Source of the DNA: an uncultured Ruminococcus sp.
GTDB taxonomy: Bacteria > Bacillota > Clostridia > Oscillospirales > Acutalibacteraceae
NCBI GenBank assembly: GCA_902773135.1
Contig: CACYDP010000036.1
Location: 1 to 64,000, forward strand
Length of the DNA: 64,000 nucleotides
Reading direction: 5' to 3'
The stretch's first letter is position 1. The number at the start of each line of letters is the position of its first letter. This document shows positions 8,750-16,736 of the stretch, one piece after another. The notes under the pieces are model-generated. The model did not search any database. It saw only the letters and a program-made list of their open reading frames with translations, and had not been told where the DNA came from. Both the position numbers and the translations under genes were made by a program.

Positions 8750-9954
8750 CAGTTATCCCCCCTTAAGATCAGAGCGGTATCGATACGGCTGATTCTGAAT
8801 GCCGATACCGCTGCCGAAACAGCCCCGGCAACAAGTGAGAGCAATACGGACATCGCCGCAAACAAAATAATCTGTCCGACATCAGGAAGAAGATACGGCA
8901 GTCCCAGCATCTGTTCCGTCAGCGACGTGAACGGCAGCAATATCAGCAATCCCAGAACCGTACCGGAAATACCTCCTGCCATACCTGTGATCAGAGCTTC
9001 CTGCATTACGATCAATGACAGTTTTTTTCTCGAGGCACCGATAACACGCAGTATGGCAAATTCTTTTTTGCGTTCATTCACACTCATCGTAAACGCAAGC
9101 AGCAAAATCACAATGCCCAAAATCCATACCGCCGCAATCAGTATGCCGATAATATCAGAAACGCCCGAAAGACTGTCGGATATTCCCGAAATCATATCTT
9201 TTGTCTGTATCGCTTTGACCCGTTTTACGTGAAGATTAATATCATTAACAATTTCTTCGGGAGAATGTTCATCATCGGCATCAATCAGTACACACGACAC
9301 CACATGATCGGGATCAATATCCGCAAACAGATTCAGTTTTTTATCCAGTGATGACTGTATCAGTTTTTTGATGGTATTTTGATTGGTAAACACGGTCGTG
9401 TCATAGCTTGTACCCGTTTTATCCAATTTGGCAGCAACACGGCATTCCACACCGTAAAAGGAAAGTTTGTCGCCTACAAACGCATTCAGATCATTGCCGA
9501 CAACAATATCCAGATCTTTCAGATTTTTATCGTAAGTCTTTTTGATCCATGGTGATATGGTAAAGTCAGTCTGAGGATCATATCCGATAATCTGTACGGG
9601 CATAGAACAGCAGCCCGAACTGGTGGAAGCAAGGAAAAACTGTGCCGATATTTTTCCAATTCCCTCTCGGGAAGCAATTTTTTCATAGGAAGAATTTTTC
9701 ATATAAAAATATCCTGTATTGCCCTGAAGAACAATATTGCTCAGATCTTCTTTGGTCGTTGCTTCATAAGGTACTACCATCACATCTGCACCAAGACGTG
9801 TTTCCAGAGAATAAAGCCCTGTTTTCAGACTTGTCACGATCAGCGTTCCTCCGAAAATCGTCAGCGACAGCAACGCCGTCAGCATAATTAATGCAGCTGT
9901 GCGGACAGGCTTGCCTTTGATGTTTTTCAGCGGAAGACTTCCTTTTGTTTTCAT
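8749..9954 (-). CDS. FtsX/MacB-family ABC permease
   Basis: 401 residues with the standard four-helix layout: one helix near residues 17-40, a large outer domain (about 45-270), then three helices. The cytoplasmic loop MSVNERKKEFAILRVIGAS is the family hallmark. The outer domain contains FLASTSSGCCSMPVQIIGYD, so a cysteine pair is exposed outside the cell. The stop overlaps the ATPase start (TGATG arrangement), so the two are translationally coupled. It is a shorter relative of the two permeases at 15555-18029 and forms a second transporter in the same block. Confidence 0.9.
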   Translation of the reverse strand: MKTKGSLPLKNIKGKPVRTAALIMLTALLSLTIFGGTLIVTSLKTGLYSLETRLGADVMVVPYEATTKEDLSNIVLQGNTGYFYMKNSSYEKIASREGIGKISAQFFLASTSSGCCSMPVQIIGYDPQTDFTISPWIKKTYDKNLKDLDIVVGNDLNAFVGDKLSFYGVECRVAAKLDKTGTSYDTTVFTNQNTIKKLIQSSLDKKLNLFADIDPDHVVSCVLIDADDEHSPEEIVNDINLHVKRVKAIQTKDMISGISDSLSGVSDIIGILIAAVWILGIVILLLAFTMSVNERKKEFAILRVIGASRKKLSLIVMQEALITGMAGGISGTVLGLLILLPFTSLTEQMLGLPYLLPDVGQIILFAAMSVLLSLVAGAVSAAVSAFRISRIDTALILRGDN

Positions 9955-9969
9955 TGTTTCCCTCCATAC

Positions 9970-10920
9970 TCAGTCATTGACGATAACATAATCCGACTGT
10001 GCCATCGGATAAAGTGCGTTGAACTCGTCTGTATCATACTTTTCGTCACGGATATGATTTTTAAAATTCCGGCTGCATTTCAGATAATACTCAGATGATT
10101 CTGCCTGCTTATCCCATGTAATATCTATATTGTAAAATGCTCCGTCTATCTCCACGATATTCCAAGCGTGATATTCACTGCCCATATCATTTTGTGCCAT
10201 ACCCGTTATCACCCTTGCGTTAAGTCCTGCTTCACGCAAAAGTCGATACATCAGAACGGAATATCCCTGACATACCGCCTGTTTGTTGATCAGAGCGGCA
10301 TAGGCAGTGGTTTTCAAATGATAATTCCCGTTCTTTTCGTGAATAAAATCATAATCCACTTTACTGTATACATAATCATAAATTTTCCTGAACTTTTCAT
10401 AATCCGAAGTATTCTGATCAAAGCGAAAATACCGAATCAGATCCTGTACTTTTTTTGTCACCTTTTCTTCCTGTTCGGGAGTGGTATAATAATTCGGCAC
10501 GATCGACAAATCATAGACATAGGTACTTTTATCCATCTGATAGCTGTATGTGATCTCATAACCGCCGTATTGATGATAAAGATAATCGCCTTCGGTAGGG
10601 TCGTCGGTTTCGGACAGAGCATAATCCATCAATTCCTTGACCATCACATCAATATCATTCATATTATTGGTTTTGGAACGGTATCGAATATCGATTTTCC
10701 AATCGTGCCGCTTAAACGTTTTGCGTATATGCTCGATGACCTCGTCCGCATTCAGAAAATAGATACTCAGGTCTTTCCGCACAGTATAATGATATTTTGG
10801 CTGTACCCGCAGCCTGCTGTCTGCACTCAACGCTGCCGTGCAAATGACCAGCGACAACAAAACAGCTGTCAGGCGAATGAAACAATTGCTGCCCTTTTTG
10901 GCGGCGTGATGAACCGACAT
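9970..10920 (-). CDS. Membrane-anchored transglutaminase-like protein
   Basis: About 316 residues from the ATG at 10920, which follows GGAG and lies two bases after the FrdB-like stop; an in-frame ATG at 10962 would overlap that gene. One N-terminal membrane helix (LTAVLLSLVICTAALSA) places the rest outside the cell. The C-terminal half is a transglutaminase-like cysteine protease fold: QAVCQGYSVLMYRLLREAG (catalytic Cys), EYHAWNIVEIDG (His) and NIDITWD (Asp). The family cleaves or cross-links peptides or amidates. Its place inside an iron/redox block is unexpected; it could process a partner lipoprotein, but that is a guess. Confidence 0.75.
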   Translation of the reverse strand: MSVHHAAKKGSNCFIRLTAVLLSLVICTAALSADSRLRVQPKYHYTVRKDLSIYFLNADEVIEHIRKTFKRHDWKIDIRYRSKTNNMNDIDVMVKELMDYALSETDDPTEGDYLYHQYGGYEITYSYQMDKSTYVYDLSIVPNYYTTPEQEEKVTKKVQDLIRYFRFDQNTSDYEKFRKIYDYVYSKVDYDFIHEKNGNYHLKTTAYAALINKQAVCQGYSVLMYRLLREAGLNARVITGMAQNDMGSEYHAWNIVEIDGAFYNIDITWDKQAESSEYYLKCSRNFKNHIRDEKYDTDEFNALYPMAQSDYVIVND

Positions 10921-10922
10921 AC

Positions 10923-11654
10923 TTATGTTCTCCGTTTCTTTCTCAGCGGAGGTATTTTCCACACGGCTGCGGCATTGGAATTGACAAGCAGCTTTTCAAT
11001 ATTGATTCCCGCAGGACAGATATTGCGGCAGGCAAGGGATTTTCCGCAGCCCTCATACATATTTTTCCGGTAGGTCTTGAAAAATTCTTTTTTCTGAACA
11101 TCAGGCAGTGAGGCGATCAGTCTTGATGCCGGTACGATTGCTGCCATTCCCTTAAATACCGTATCCGCACAAAAATTCGGACACACTTCCAGACAACACC
11201 CGCATTGCAGGCATCTTGATGCTTCGTAGGACGTTTCAATGCTTTGTTCATTTACCGTTGTTTCTTCCTCAAACCACATTTTCAGCGTTTTCAGATTTTC
11301 AAAAAGAATACTCCTGTCCACTGCAAGATCGGCAATGACCGGAAATTTCCTCAGCGGTTCGACAGTGACTTTGCCTTTTTTTTGAAATTCCGACAGTTTT
11401 GTATCACAAGCAAGCCTCGGCACGGAATTGATCACCATCGCACAAGCACCGCATTTTTTTTGCATACAGCTGCACTCCCAACGGATTTTTCCGACAGGTT
11501 TGCCTTCCATATCCTTGATGTCGGAACGGGAATTGATGTCGGTCAGAGCCGCCGCAAGCGTTGTATTTTCATCTTGTATTTCATACTCTATGATCTGATG
11601 GTAGGGCTGTTCGTTTTGATTTTTTCTGCGAAGAATATCAAGTTTTATTTTCAT
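10923..11654 (-). CDS. Fumarate reductase/succinate dehydrogenase-like iron-sulfur subunit
   Basis: 243 residues. The N-terminal plant-type ferredoxin domain has CSCMQKKCGACAM followed by RLAC, the ligands for a [2Fe-2S] cluster. The C-terminal domain has CLQCGCCLEVCPN ([4Fe-4S]) and CGKSLACRNICPAGI, the site that usually holds the [3Fe-4S] cluster. This is the normal FrdB/SdhB layout and length. It overlaps the flavoprotein gene by 17 bases, so the two should form a cytoplasmic heterodimer that passes electrons between a dicarboxylate or other donor and the membrane partner encoded at 13281-13829. Its location in an iron-uptake block suggests a role other than central metabolism. Confidence 0.85.
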   Translation of the reverse strand: MKIKLDILRRKNQNEQPYHQIIEYEIQDENTTLAAALTDINSRSDIKDMEGKPVGKIRWECSCMQKKCGACAMVINSVPRLACDTKLSEFQKKGKVTVEPLRKFPVIADLAVDRSILFENLKTLKMWFEEETTVNEQSIETSYEASRCLQCGCCLEVCPNFCADTVFKGMAAIVPASRLIASLPDVQKKEFFKTYRKNMYEGCGKSLACRNICPAGINIEKLLVNSNAAAVWKIPPLRKKRRT

Positions 11655-13266
11655 TGTTGCAAGATCTCCTTTTCGGCAATTCTCTGAAACGGATCACAAT
11701 GTTTTGATTTTCAAAAGAAGCAGTGGTGGTTTTTTGATAATCATCATTTTTTGCGGGATAATCTTCCCTGTAATGTGCACCCCTGCTTTCTTTTCGTTCC
11801 AGTGCCGACATCAGCATGGCACGTGCAAGACAAACACGGTTCTGCTCACGTTTGTTGAGCTTGTTGTCTGCTGCAAGGCGTTTCAGACGTGCAAGAGCAT
11901 TTTGCATTTCATTTTCATTGCGGACAATGCCAAGCCCGTCCAAAAGAATCTCACGGATCTGCCTGATCCGTTCTGCGGAGGCTTCTTCGGCATATTCATC
12001 TGAATCATCTTTTTCACATACGGAAAATGATGGTTCGGCAGCCGATTCTTTTTCTCCGCTTTGCAAAATGGATTCTGCTGCTTTTTTTCCTCCGTAAATC
12101 GCCCCGAGCATTGAATTTCCGCCCAGACGGTTAGCACCGTGATACTGACAGGTACATTCTCCTGATGCATATAAATTTCCGATATTGGTCCGATGATTTT
12201 CGTCTGTATCAATCCCGCCCATAAAATAGTGAATCCCCGGCTCAATCGGTATAGGATCTCTTTTTGGGTCAAGTGAAAGATATTTGATAATTTCTTCTCT
12301 CAAATCCGAAAGTTTGTGTTTCCACGTATCTTCGGGCAGTTCCCGCATATCAAGATAAACCGTGTTTTCGCAGTCGTCACTCCGTCTGACAAAATAAATT
12401 TCCCTTGACACAACATCTCTCGGCATCAGATTTTTCAATTCCGGATATTTTTCCTCCATAAAATACCAAGGCTCACCGTTCCGTATGACATACAATCTGC
12501 CGCCTTCTCCACGTGCTGCCTCAGTGAGAAGACATCTTTTTCCCGAAATCCCGTATGTAGTAGGGTGATATTGTATCATTTCAAGATTGCCTGCTCTCAC
12601 TCCCTGAGAAAATACTGTTGCCGTCACATCACCGCTGTTTTGGGTCGTTCCCGTCGTCATATGCGGAAAAACACCGTTGATGCCGCCGCTGGCAAGAAGC
12701 ACTGTTCCGAAAAAATCGATCAGTTCACCGCTGTATGTATCTTTAACACGTACTCCCAGACAATTTTTTCCGGAATTGTCAAGCAGCAGCCTGATAAACT
12801 CGTGATGAGGATAACGTGTAATCAGCCCTTTGGCTTCATATTTTCTTGCCTCATCTGTCAGTGAGGTCATCATCATTTTTCCGGTACTGCTCTTTGCATA
12901 AGCCGTTCGTTTTTTCTTTTGACCACCAAAGTTTCTCAGGACGATCTTTCCGTTTTTCCTGTTGAACGGCACTCCCAGATGCTCAAGCCAGTACAAAATG
13001 GCAGGAGCGTTTCGGGTAAGACCGTCAACGGCATTTGGGTCTGCCATATCAGCTCCGCCGTGTATGGTGTCATTAAAATGATTTTCGATGCAGTCGTTTT
13101 CACCCATTGTATCGAGTGCTGCATTGATACCGCCCTCTGCAAGAACCGACTGTGCTCTCTCGGAGGGCTGAAGGGAGATCAGATTGCAGGATATACCACT
13201 GTAAGACAAGGTCAAAGCTGCCGAAAGTCCGGAAAGCCCCGCACCTATAATATTGATTCTGTCCAT
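11638..13266 (-). CDS. Fumarate reductase-like flavoprotein subunit
   Basis: 542 residues from the ATG at 13266 (GGAGG upstream). N-terminal FAD-binding GAGLSGLSAALTLS, then IQYHPTTYGISG, TEAARGEGG, MPRDVVSRE, HYFMGGIDTD and GANRLGGNSML, all as in FrdA/SdhA. The histidine that carries covalent FAD in FrdA (SHTVAAQGG) is replaced: the matching stretch is AQSVLAEGG, so FAD is probably bound non-covalently, as in L-aspartate oxidase. Active-site Arg and His motifs remain. A second flavoprotein at 61422-62891 is the true NadB, which argues that this one is not. With the next genes it forms a flavoprotein, iron-sulfur and membrane-subunit set. Confidence 0.85.
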   Translation of the reverse strand: MDRINIIGAGLSGLSAALTLSYSGISCNLISLQPSERAQSVLAEGGINAALDTMGENDCIENHFNDTIHGGADMADPNAVDGLTRNAPAILYWLEHLGVPFNRKNGKIVLRNFGGQKKKRTAYAKSSTGKMMMTSLTDEARKYEAKGLITRYPHHEFIRLLLDNSGKNCLGVRVKDTYSGELIDFFGTVLLASGGINGVFPHMTTGTTQNSGDVTATVFSQGVRAGNLEMIQYHPTTYGISGKRCLLTEAARGEGGRLYVIRNGEPWYFMEEKYPELKNLMPRDVVSREIYFVRRSDDCENTVYLDMRELPEDTWKHKLSDLREEIIKYLSLDPKRDPIPIEPGIHYFMGGIDTDENHRTNIGNLYASGECTCQYHGANRLGGNSMLGAIYGGKKAAESILQSGEKESAAEPSFSVCEKDDSDEYAEEASAERIRQIREILLDGLGIVRNENEMQNALARLKRLAADNKLNKREQNRVCLARAMLMSALERKESRGAHYREDYPAKNDDYQKTTTASFENQNIVIRFRELPKRRSCNNENKT

Positions 13267-13280
13267 AAATTCCTCCGCTG

Positions 13281-13829
13281 CTAAAATAACCAACGCAAAT
13301 AATACAATATAAATGCCACCGCCGCAAACATCAGTATCACCGAAAGTACGACCATTATATCGATCATAAAATTCTTGTATTTTACGGCACCGAGTGCCAT
13401 CATCAACGGTTTGATATTGGCAATGATATGCATAAGCAGCGACAGAACAAAGAGAATTTGTGATACAAGCTGCATTTCACCAAACAGATTCAGCCTGTAT
13501 ACACCGCTGTCATAATTGCCGACAAAAATGATAACGTGAAAAACAAGAAACAGCATTACCGCAAAACCGCTGATGCGTCTGAGCCAGAACAGGCGGTTTT
13601 CCTTGAAATAAGCCGTTCTCGTTTTTTTCTGTACCGCAATACTGTCAAAAGTCAGCTTAGTTCCTATCACCATATGGATCACGACCAGCATCACCATTGT
13701 TTTTGAAAGGATCTTCATCACGGTACTTCCGCCGTTAATCACGGACGAAAGCTGAAAACTTCCTGCGATTGCATGAATAACAAAAAGCCCAAGAATCAGT
13801 ATACTGATCACAGCATTGAATTTTCTCAT
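13281..13829 (-). CDS. Four-histidine membrane protein, putative cytochrome b-type subunit
   Basis: 182 residues with five predicted membrane helices. The first four each contain one histidine: about His19 (VIHAIAG), His52 (VIHMVIG), His98 (VFHVIIF) and His134 (LLMHIIAN). Pairs of histidines across helices are how di-heme cytochrome b subunits hold heme, so this is probably the membrane anchor of the adjacent fumarate-reductase-like pair, similar in size to DUF4405-type or FrdC-like proteins. Heme binding is inferred. The gene overlaps the upstream flavin-motif gene by four bases. Confidence 0.65.
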   Translation of the reverse strand: MRKFNAVISILILGLFVIHAIAGSFQLSSVINGGSTVMKILSKTMVMLVVIHMVIGTKLTFDSIAVQKKTRTAYFKENRLFWLRRISGFAVMLFLVFHVIIFVGNYDSGVYRLNLFGEMQLVSQILFVLSLLMHIIANIKPLMMALGAVKYKNFMIDIMVVLSVILMFAAVAFILYYLRWLF

Positions 13830-14332
13830 CTTGCTCCCCCTTTGACCTTGATCACTTCGGTATTTTCATTTTCATAGAGGGTGAATGCACTGTAACTTTC
13901 TGCTGCTTCTTCAGACATCACAATTATATCAAATCTTCCGCAGCCGGCTTTTGAAAGCAGAAACATTGCATCTTCGGTATCTATTTTCATTTGGTTTTCA
14001 GGCAGCTGCGATTGATAGCTTGCTGCCATTTCCAGACCGCTTGTATCATAGCGTATCACACCGCAGCGAATATCTTCAAAAATGATACCCGTTTCTTTTC
14101 CCGAAAAGAAATCTGTCCATTGATGCAATGTTTCGCTGTCACTTCGTCTGTCACGATTGATCAGCACAACATAATTGCCGGACGGCTGATCAAGTGTCAC
14201 TGTTGCACTTGAAACAGCATCTATCGTATTTCCGCTGAGCAGTGACCGGAAATAATCAGATGTAAAAAAAGGCAGACCCAGAAGAATCAAAAGCGATACC
14301 GCAATCACCGTCATATGCCTCAGAATTTTCAT
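13826..14332 (-). CDS. Membrane-anchored protein with a flavinylation-like motif
   Basis: 168 residues. One N-terminal membrane helix (MTVIAVSLLILLGLPFF) with the rest outside. Residues 38-46 read DAVSSATVT, close to the D-x-x-S-G-A-T motif in which ApbE attaches FMN to the threonine; glycine is replaced by serine. The remainder (SGNYVVLINRDRRSD ... FDIIVMSEEAAESYSAF) matches no family I recognise. Flanked by an FMN-binding lipoprotein and a cytochrome b-like protein, it could be a degenerate or alternative FMN carrier. The whole assignment rests on one short motif and position. Confidence 0.5.
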   Translation of the reverse strand: MKILRHMTVIAVSLLILLGLPFFTSDYFRSLLSGNTIDAVSSATVTLDQPSGNYVVLINRDRRSDSETLHQWTDFFSGKETGIIFEDIRCGVIRYDTSGLEMAASYQSQLPENQMKIDTEDAMFLLSKAGCGRFDIIVMSEEAAESYSAFTLYENENTEVIKVKGGAR

Positions 14333-14350
14333 AAGTCTGCCCCCTGTTTT

Positions 14351-14803
14351 TTATTCTTCCGCTTCTTTCAGTGCCGTCTGCACCGCTTCACGAAACTCAT
14401 TATAATTGATCGTTGCACCGCTGATGGCATCTACGCCGTCCAGACTGCCCTTTTCGGCAAGCTGTTCGGCATACTTGCTGCACGCCGATACAGCTTTCTG
14501 GGCTTTGTTGTAAAAATCCCTGTTCGCCACATTGCCGCCCTCTTTGCCGTAATTTTCATCTTTCAGTGTTCCGTCAAGTTCATACGTATAAAACGTACAG
14601 TTGGTCACTTTATTGTCTTTTACAGTGATGGTAACTTCACCGTATCCGTTGCCGCCCTCATCTTCGCCGTTTTCTTCGTCAACGGTATATTCCTGACTTT
14701 TGGCGGTATATACGCCGTCTTTATAATTTTTTTCTCCGCAGCCGACAGCCGAAAACGCCAGAACTGTCAGCAGCGATATAAGAATGATGACATTTTTTTT
14801 CAT
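14351..14803 (-). CDS. FMN-binding domain lipoprotein
   Basis: 150 residues from the ATG at 14803; the longer open frame upstream overlaps the ATPase gene and has no good start. A lipoprotein signal ends in FSAVGC (Cys22). The body is a small FMN-binding domain as in NqrC/RnfG: YKDGVYTAKS at the start, VTITVKDNKVTNCTF in the middle and DGVDAISGAT at residues 122-131, where ApbE would attach FMN to Thr131. The protein should sit on the outer face of the membrane and carry single electrons. No apbE gene is in this window. Its place right after the ABC ATPase of the iron system suggests it reduces ferric iron or a partner outside the cell. Confidence 0.8.
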   Translation of the reverse strand: MKKNVIILISLLTVLAFSAVGCGEKNYKDGVYTAKSQEYTVDEENGEDEGGNGYGEVTITVKDNKVTNCTFYTYELDGTLKDENYGKEGGNVANRDFYNKAQKAVSACSKYAEQLAEKGSLDGVDAISGATINYNEFREAVQTALKEAEE

Positions 14804-14849
14804 AGCAAACTCCGTTTCGATGCCTGTCTGAAAATAATCAGATACGCCC

Positions 14850-15539
14850 TTATTCAAAATGAATTTTTCCCGTAAAGTTCTTATTGACAACTTCCTTTGA
14901 AATTTTGCCGCTCCTGAGGACGATTTTCCTCTGGGCAACCTCCGCCACTTCGGGATCGTGAGTAACCACGATCAGCGTAGTACCTTCGTTATGAAGTTTG
15001 TGGAACAAATCAACAACAATTTCTTCATTGGCTTCATCAAGGTTACCGGTGGGTTCGTCTGCCAGAATGATCTCGGGATAGTTGATCAAAGCTCTTGCCA
15101 CACAAACTCTCTGCTGTTCACCGCCCGAAAGCTGACTCGGAAGGTGCTTGGCACGGTCGGCAAGTCCCACACGTTCCAATGCCTCCATTGCCTCTTTTTC
15201 ATCGGGCATACTGTGATAATACTGTGCAAGCATTACATTTTCCACGGCAGTCAAATAATTGACCAGATGAAACTGCTGAAAAATCAGCCCGATTTTGTCA
15301 CGTCTGATGGCAGTCAGGTTTTTAGAACTTTGCTTTGCAATATCCACGCCGTCAAGAAGCACTTCGCCTTTAGTCGGCTTATCCATACAGCCGATAATAT
15401 TCATCAGTGTACTTTTGCCCGAACCGGAGGGTCCCATAATTGACAGCCACTCGCCTTTTTCGACTTTCATATTAATACTGTCAAGTGCGTGAAGTTCTCC
15501 GTATATTTTAAATACATCTTTCAATTCCAATAAACTCAT
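14850..15539 (-). CDS. ABC transporter ATP-binding protein of the P19-type iron system
   Basis: 229 residues. Walker A GPSGSGKST, Q-loop FQQFHL, signature LSGGEQQR, Walker B IILADEPTGNLD and switch VVTHD are all intact. It follows two FtsX-type permeases by 15 bases and matches the position of the ATPase in the Campylobacter Cj1658-Cj1663 and E. coli fetMP-linked iron gene clusters, where FTR1, P19, DUF2318, two permeases and one ATPase occur together. Expected to power conformational work by the permease pair on outer-face partners. Confidence 0.9.
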   Translation of the reverse strand: MSLLELKDVFKIYGELHALDSINMKVEKGEWLSIMGPSGSGKSTLMNIIGCMDKPTKGEVLLDGVDIAKQSSKNLTAIRRDKIGLIFQQFHLVNYLTAVENVMLAQYYHSMPDEKEAMEALERVGLADRAKHLPSQLSGGEQQRVCVARALINYPEIILADEPTGNLDEANEEIVVDLFHKLHNEGTTLIVVTHDPEVAEVAQRKIVLRSGKISKEVVNKNFTGKIHFE

Positions 15540-15554
15540 TTTCTGTCCCTCCTT

Positions 15555-16718
15555 TTATTCGCCTTTGAGTACCAGTGCCGGATCGACATCTGTTGCACTC
15601 TTGATGGGCATCAGACTGGAAATTCCCGTTACAGCCACCGACACAAGAATCGTTATCGGTACAAGAAGCGGTCTGAATGAAATGGAACTGCTGAAAACGT
15701 GTATACTCACCTGCTGAGCAAATACAAATCCCAACACGGAACCAAGAATACCGCCTACACAGCCGAGAAGCATACTTTCACCCATAAATTCCCATATAAT
15801 ACTTTTATCAGATGCACCAATGGCTTTCCTCAGTCCTATTTCCTTACGTCTTTCGGTAACAACTGCCGTCATCGTGGTTGCAACACAAATCATTGTCAGT
15901 GCAAGAACAACCACCGTTACCAGCAGCACCAGTGCCTGAAGCTTTGTCAATACTGTTGTTTCCGATGCGGTCACTCTCTTGATCAGTCTTGCGTTGATGG
16001 ACGAAACCTGATTGCTGATTTCCTGAGAATATTTTTTCAGTTGGTCGGACGATGCCGATATACTCAGTTCTGCCACATCAATTTTGGTTTCGCTGTTCGT
16101 AAGCTTCTCCAGATCGGACATTGACATATATACATAATCTTCTTCGTTTCCGCCTGTGTCCAGAATTCCCACCACTTTGAAATCAATGGTTTCGTCTTCC
16201 ACAATGTCTTCGCCATTGTCACCGGATACCTGTGCATTTTCCGGTGTATAGCTTACTGTTACGTCGTCACCTATTCTGAGTTCATACTGTTCAGCAGCAT
16301 TCGCACCTATCAGAATTTCGCTGTCCTTGGAGGGCCATTCTCCGTCTATCGACCAATACGGACTGGCAGCTTTTGCCCCTTCCATATCGGTTCCTGCCGC
16401 AAGAATGGATTTCTCTCTGATACGTACATTTTCGTATCGGTACGGTGCCACACCTACTATATCATCTTTTTTAATGTATGACAAGCCGCTGTTAATATCG
16501 TCCTGTGTAAAACTGCCGTCCACTGCCGTAAAGATCATATTGGCACCGTAATTTCTGAACTGAGCCCCCATCTGTCTGGGAACATCATAATAAATCGTTA
16601 CCAAGCCCGACAAGATGGTAGCACCGATCGCTATTGACAAAAGTGCCACCAGCATACGGGAACGCCGTCTTATCAGCGAGGCGGTTATCATACGAAAATA
16701 CATTCTTCTTTTTTTCAT
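15555..16718 (-). CDS. FtsX-family ABC permease of the P19-type iron system (second)
   Basis: 387 residues: N-terminal helix (ALLSIAIGATILSGLVTIY), a large outer domain at about 50-260 with EYRGN-free MacB periplasmic-core features (GANAAEQYELRIGDDVTV, VVGILDTGGNEEDYVYM), then three helices with the cytoplasmic loop VTERRKEIGLRKAIGAS. It is paralogous to the next permease (16737-18029); the two probably form a heterodimer served by the ATPase at 14850-15539. Residues GGNEEDYVYM and, in the partner, GGDEDDQIFM are a shared acidic element of the outer domain. Confidence 0.9.
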   Translation of the reverse strand: MKKRRMYFRMITASLIRRRSRMLVALLSIAIGATILSGLVTIYYDVPRQMGAQFRNYGANMIFTAVDGSFTQDDINSGLSYIKKDDIVGVAPYRYENVRIREKSILAAGTDMEGAKAASPYWSIDGEWPSKDSEILIGANAAEQYELRIGDDVTVSYTPENAQVSGDNGEDIVEDETIDFKVVGILDTGGNEEDYVYMSMSDLEKLTNSETKIDVAELSISASSDQLKKYSQEISNQVSSINARLIKRVTASETTVLTKLQALVLLVTVVVLALTMICVATTMTAVVTERRKEIGLRKAIGASDKSIIWEFMGESMLLGCVGGILGSVLGFVFAQQVSIHVFSSSISFRPLLVPITILVSVAVTGISSLMPIKSATDVDPALVLKGE

Positions 16719-16736
16719 CTTGATATTCCTCCCGCA

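Noticed and set aside
10168..11073. 301-codon plus-strand frame
   Set aside because: Antisense of the transglutaminase and FrdB-like genes, Ile/Phe/His-rich as expected for a shadow.
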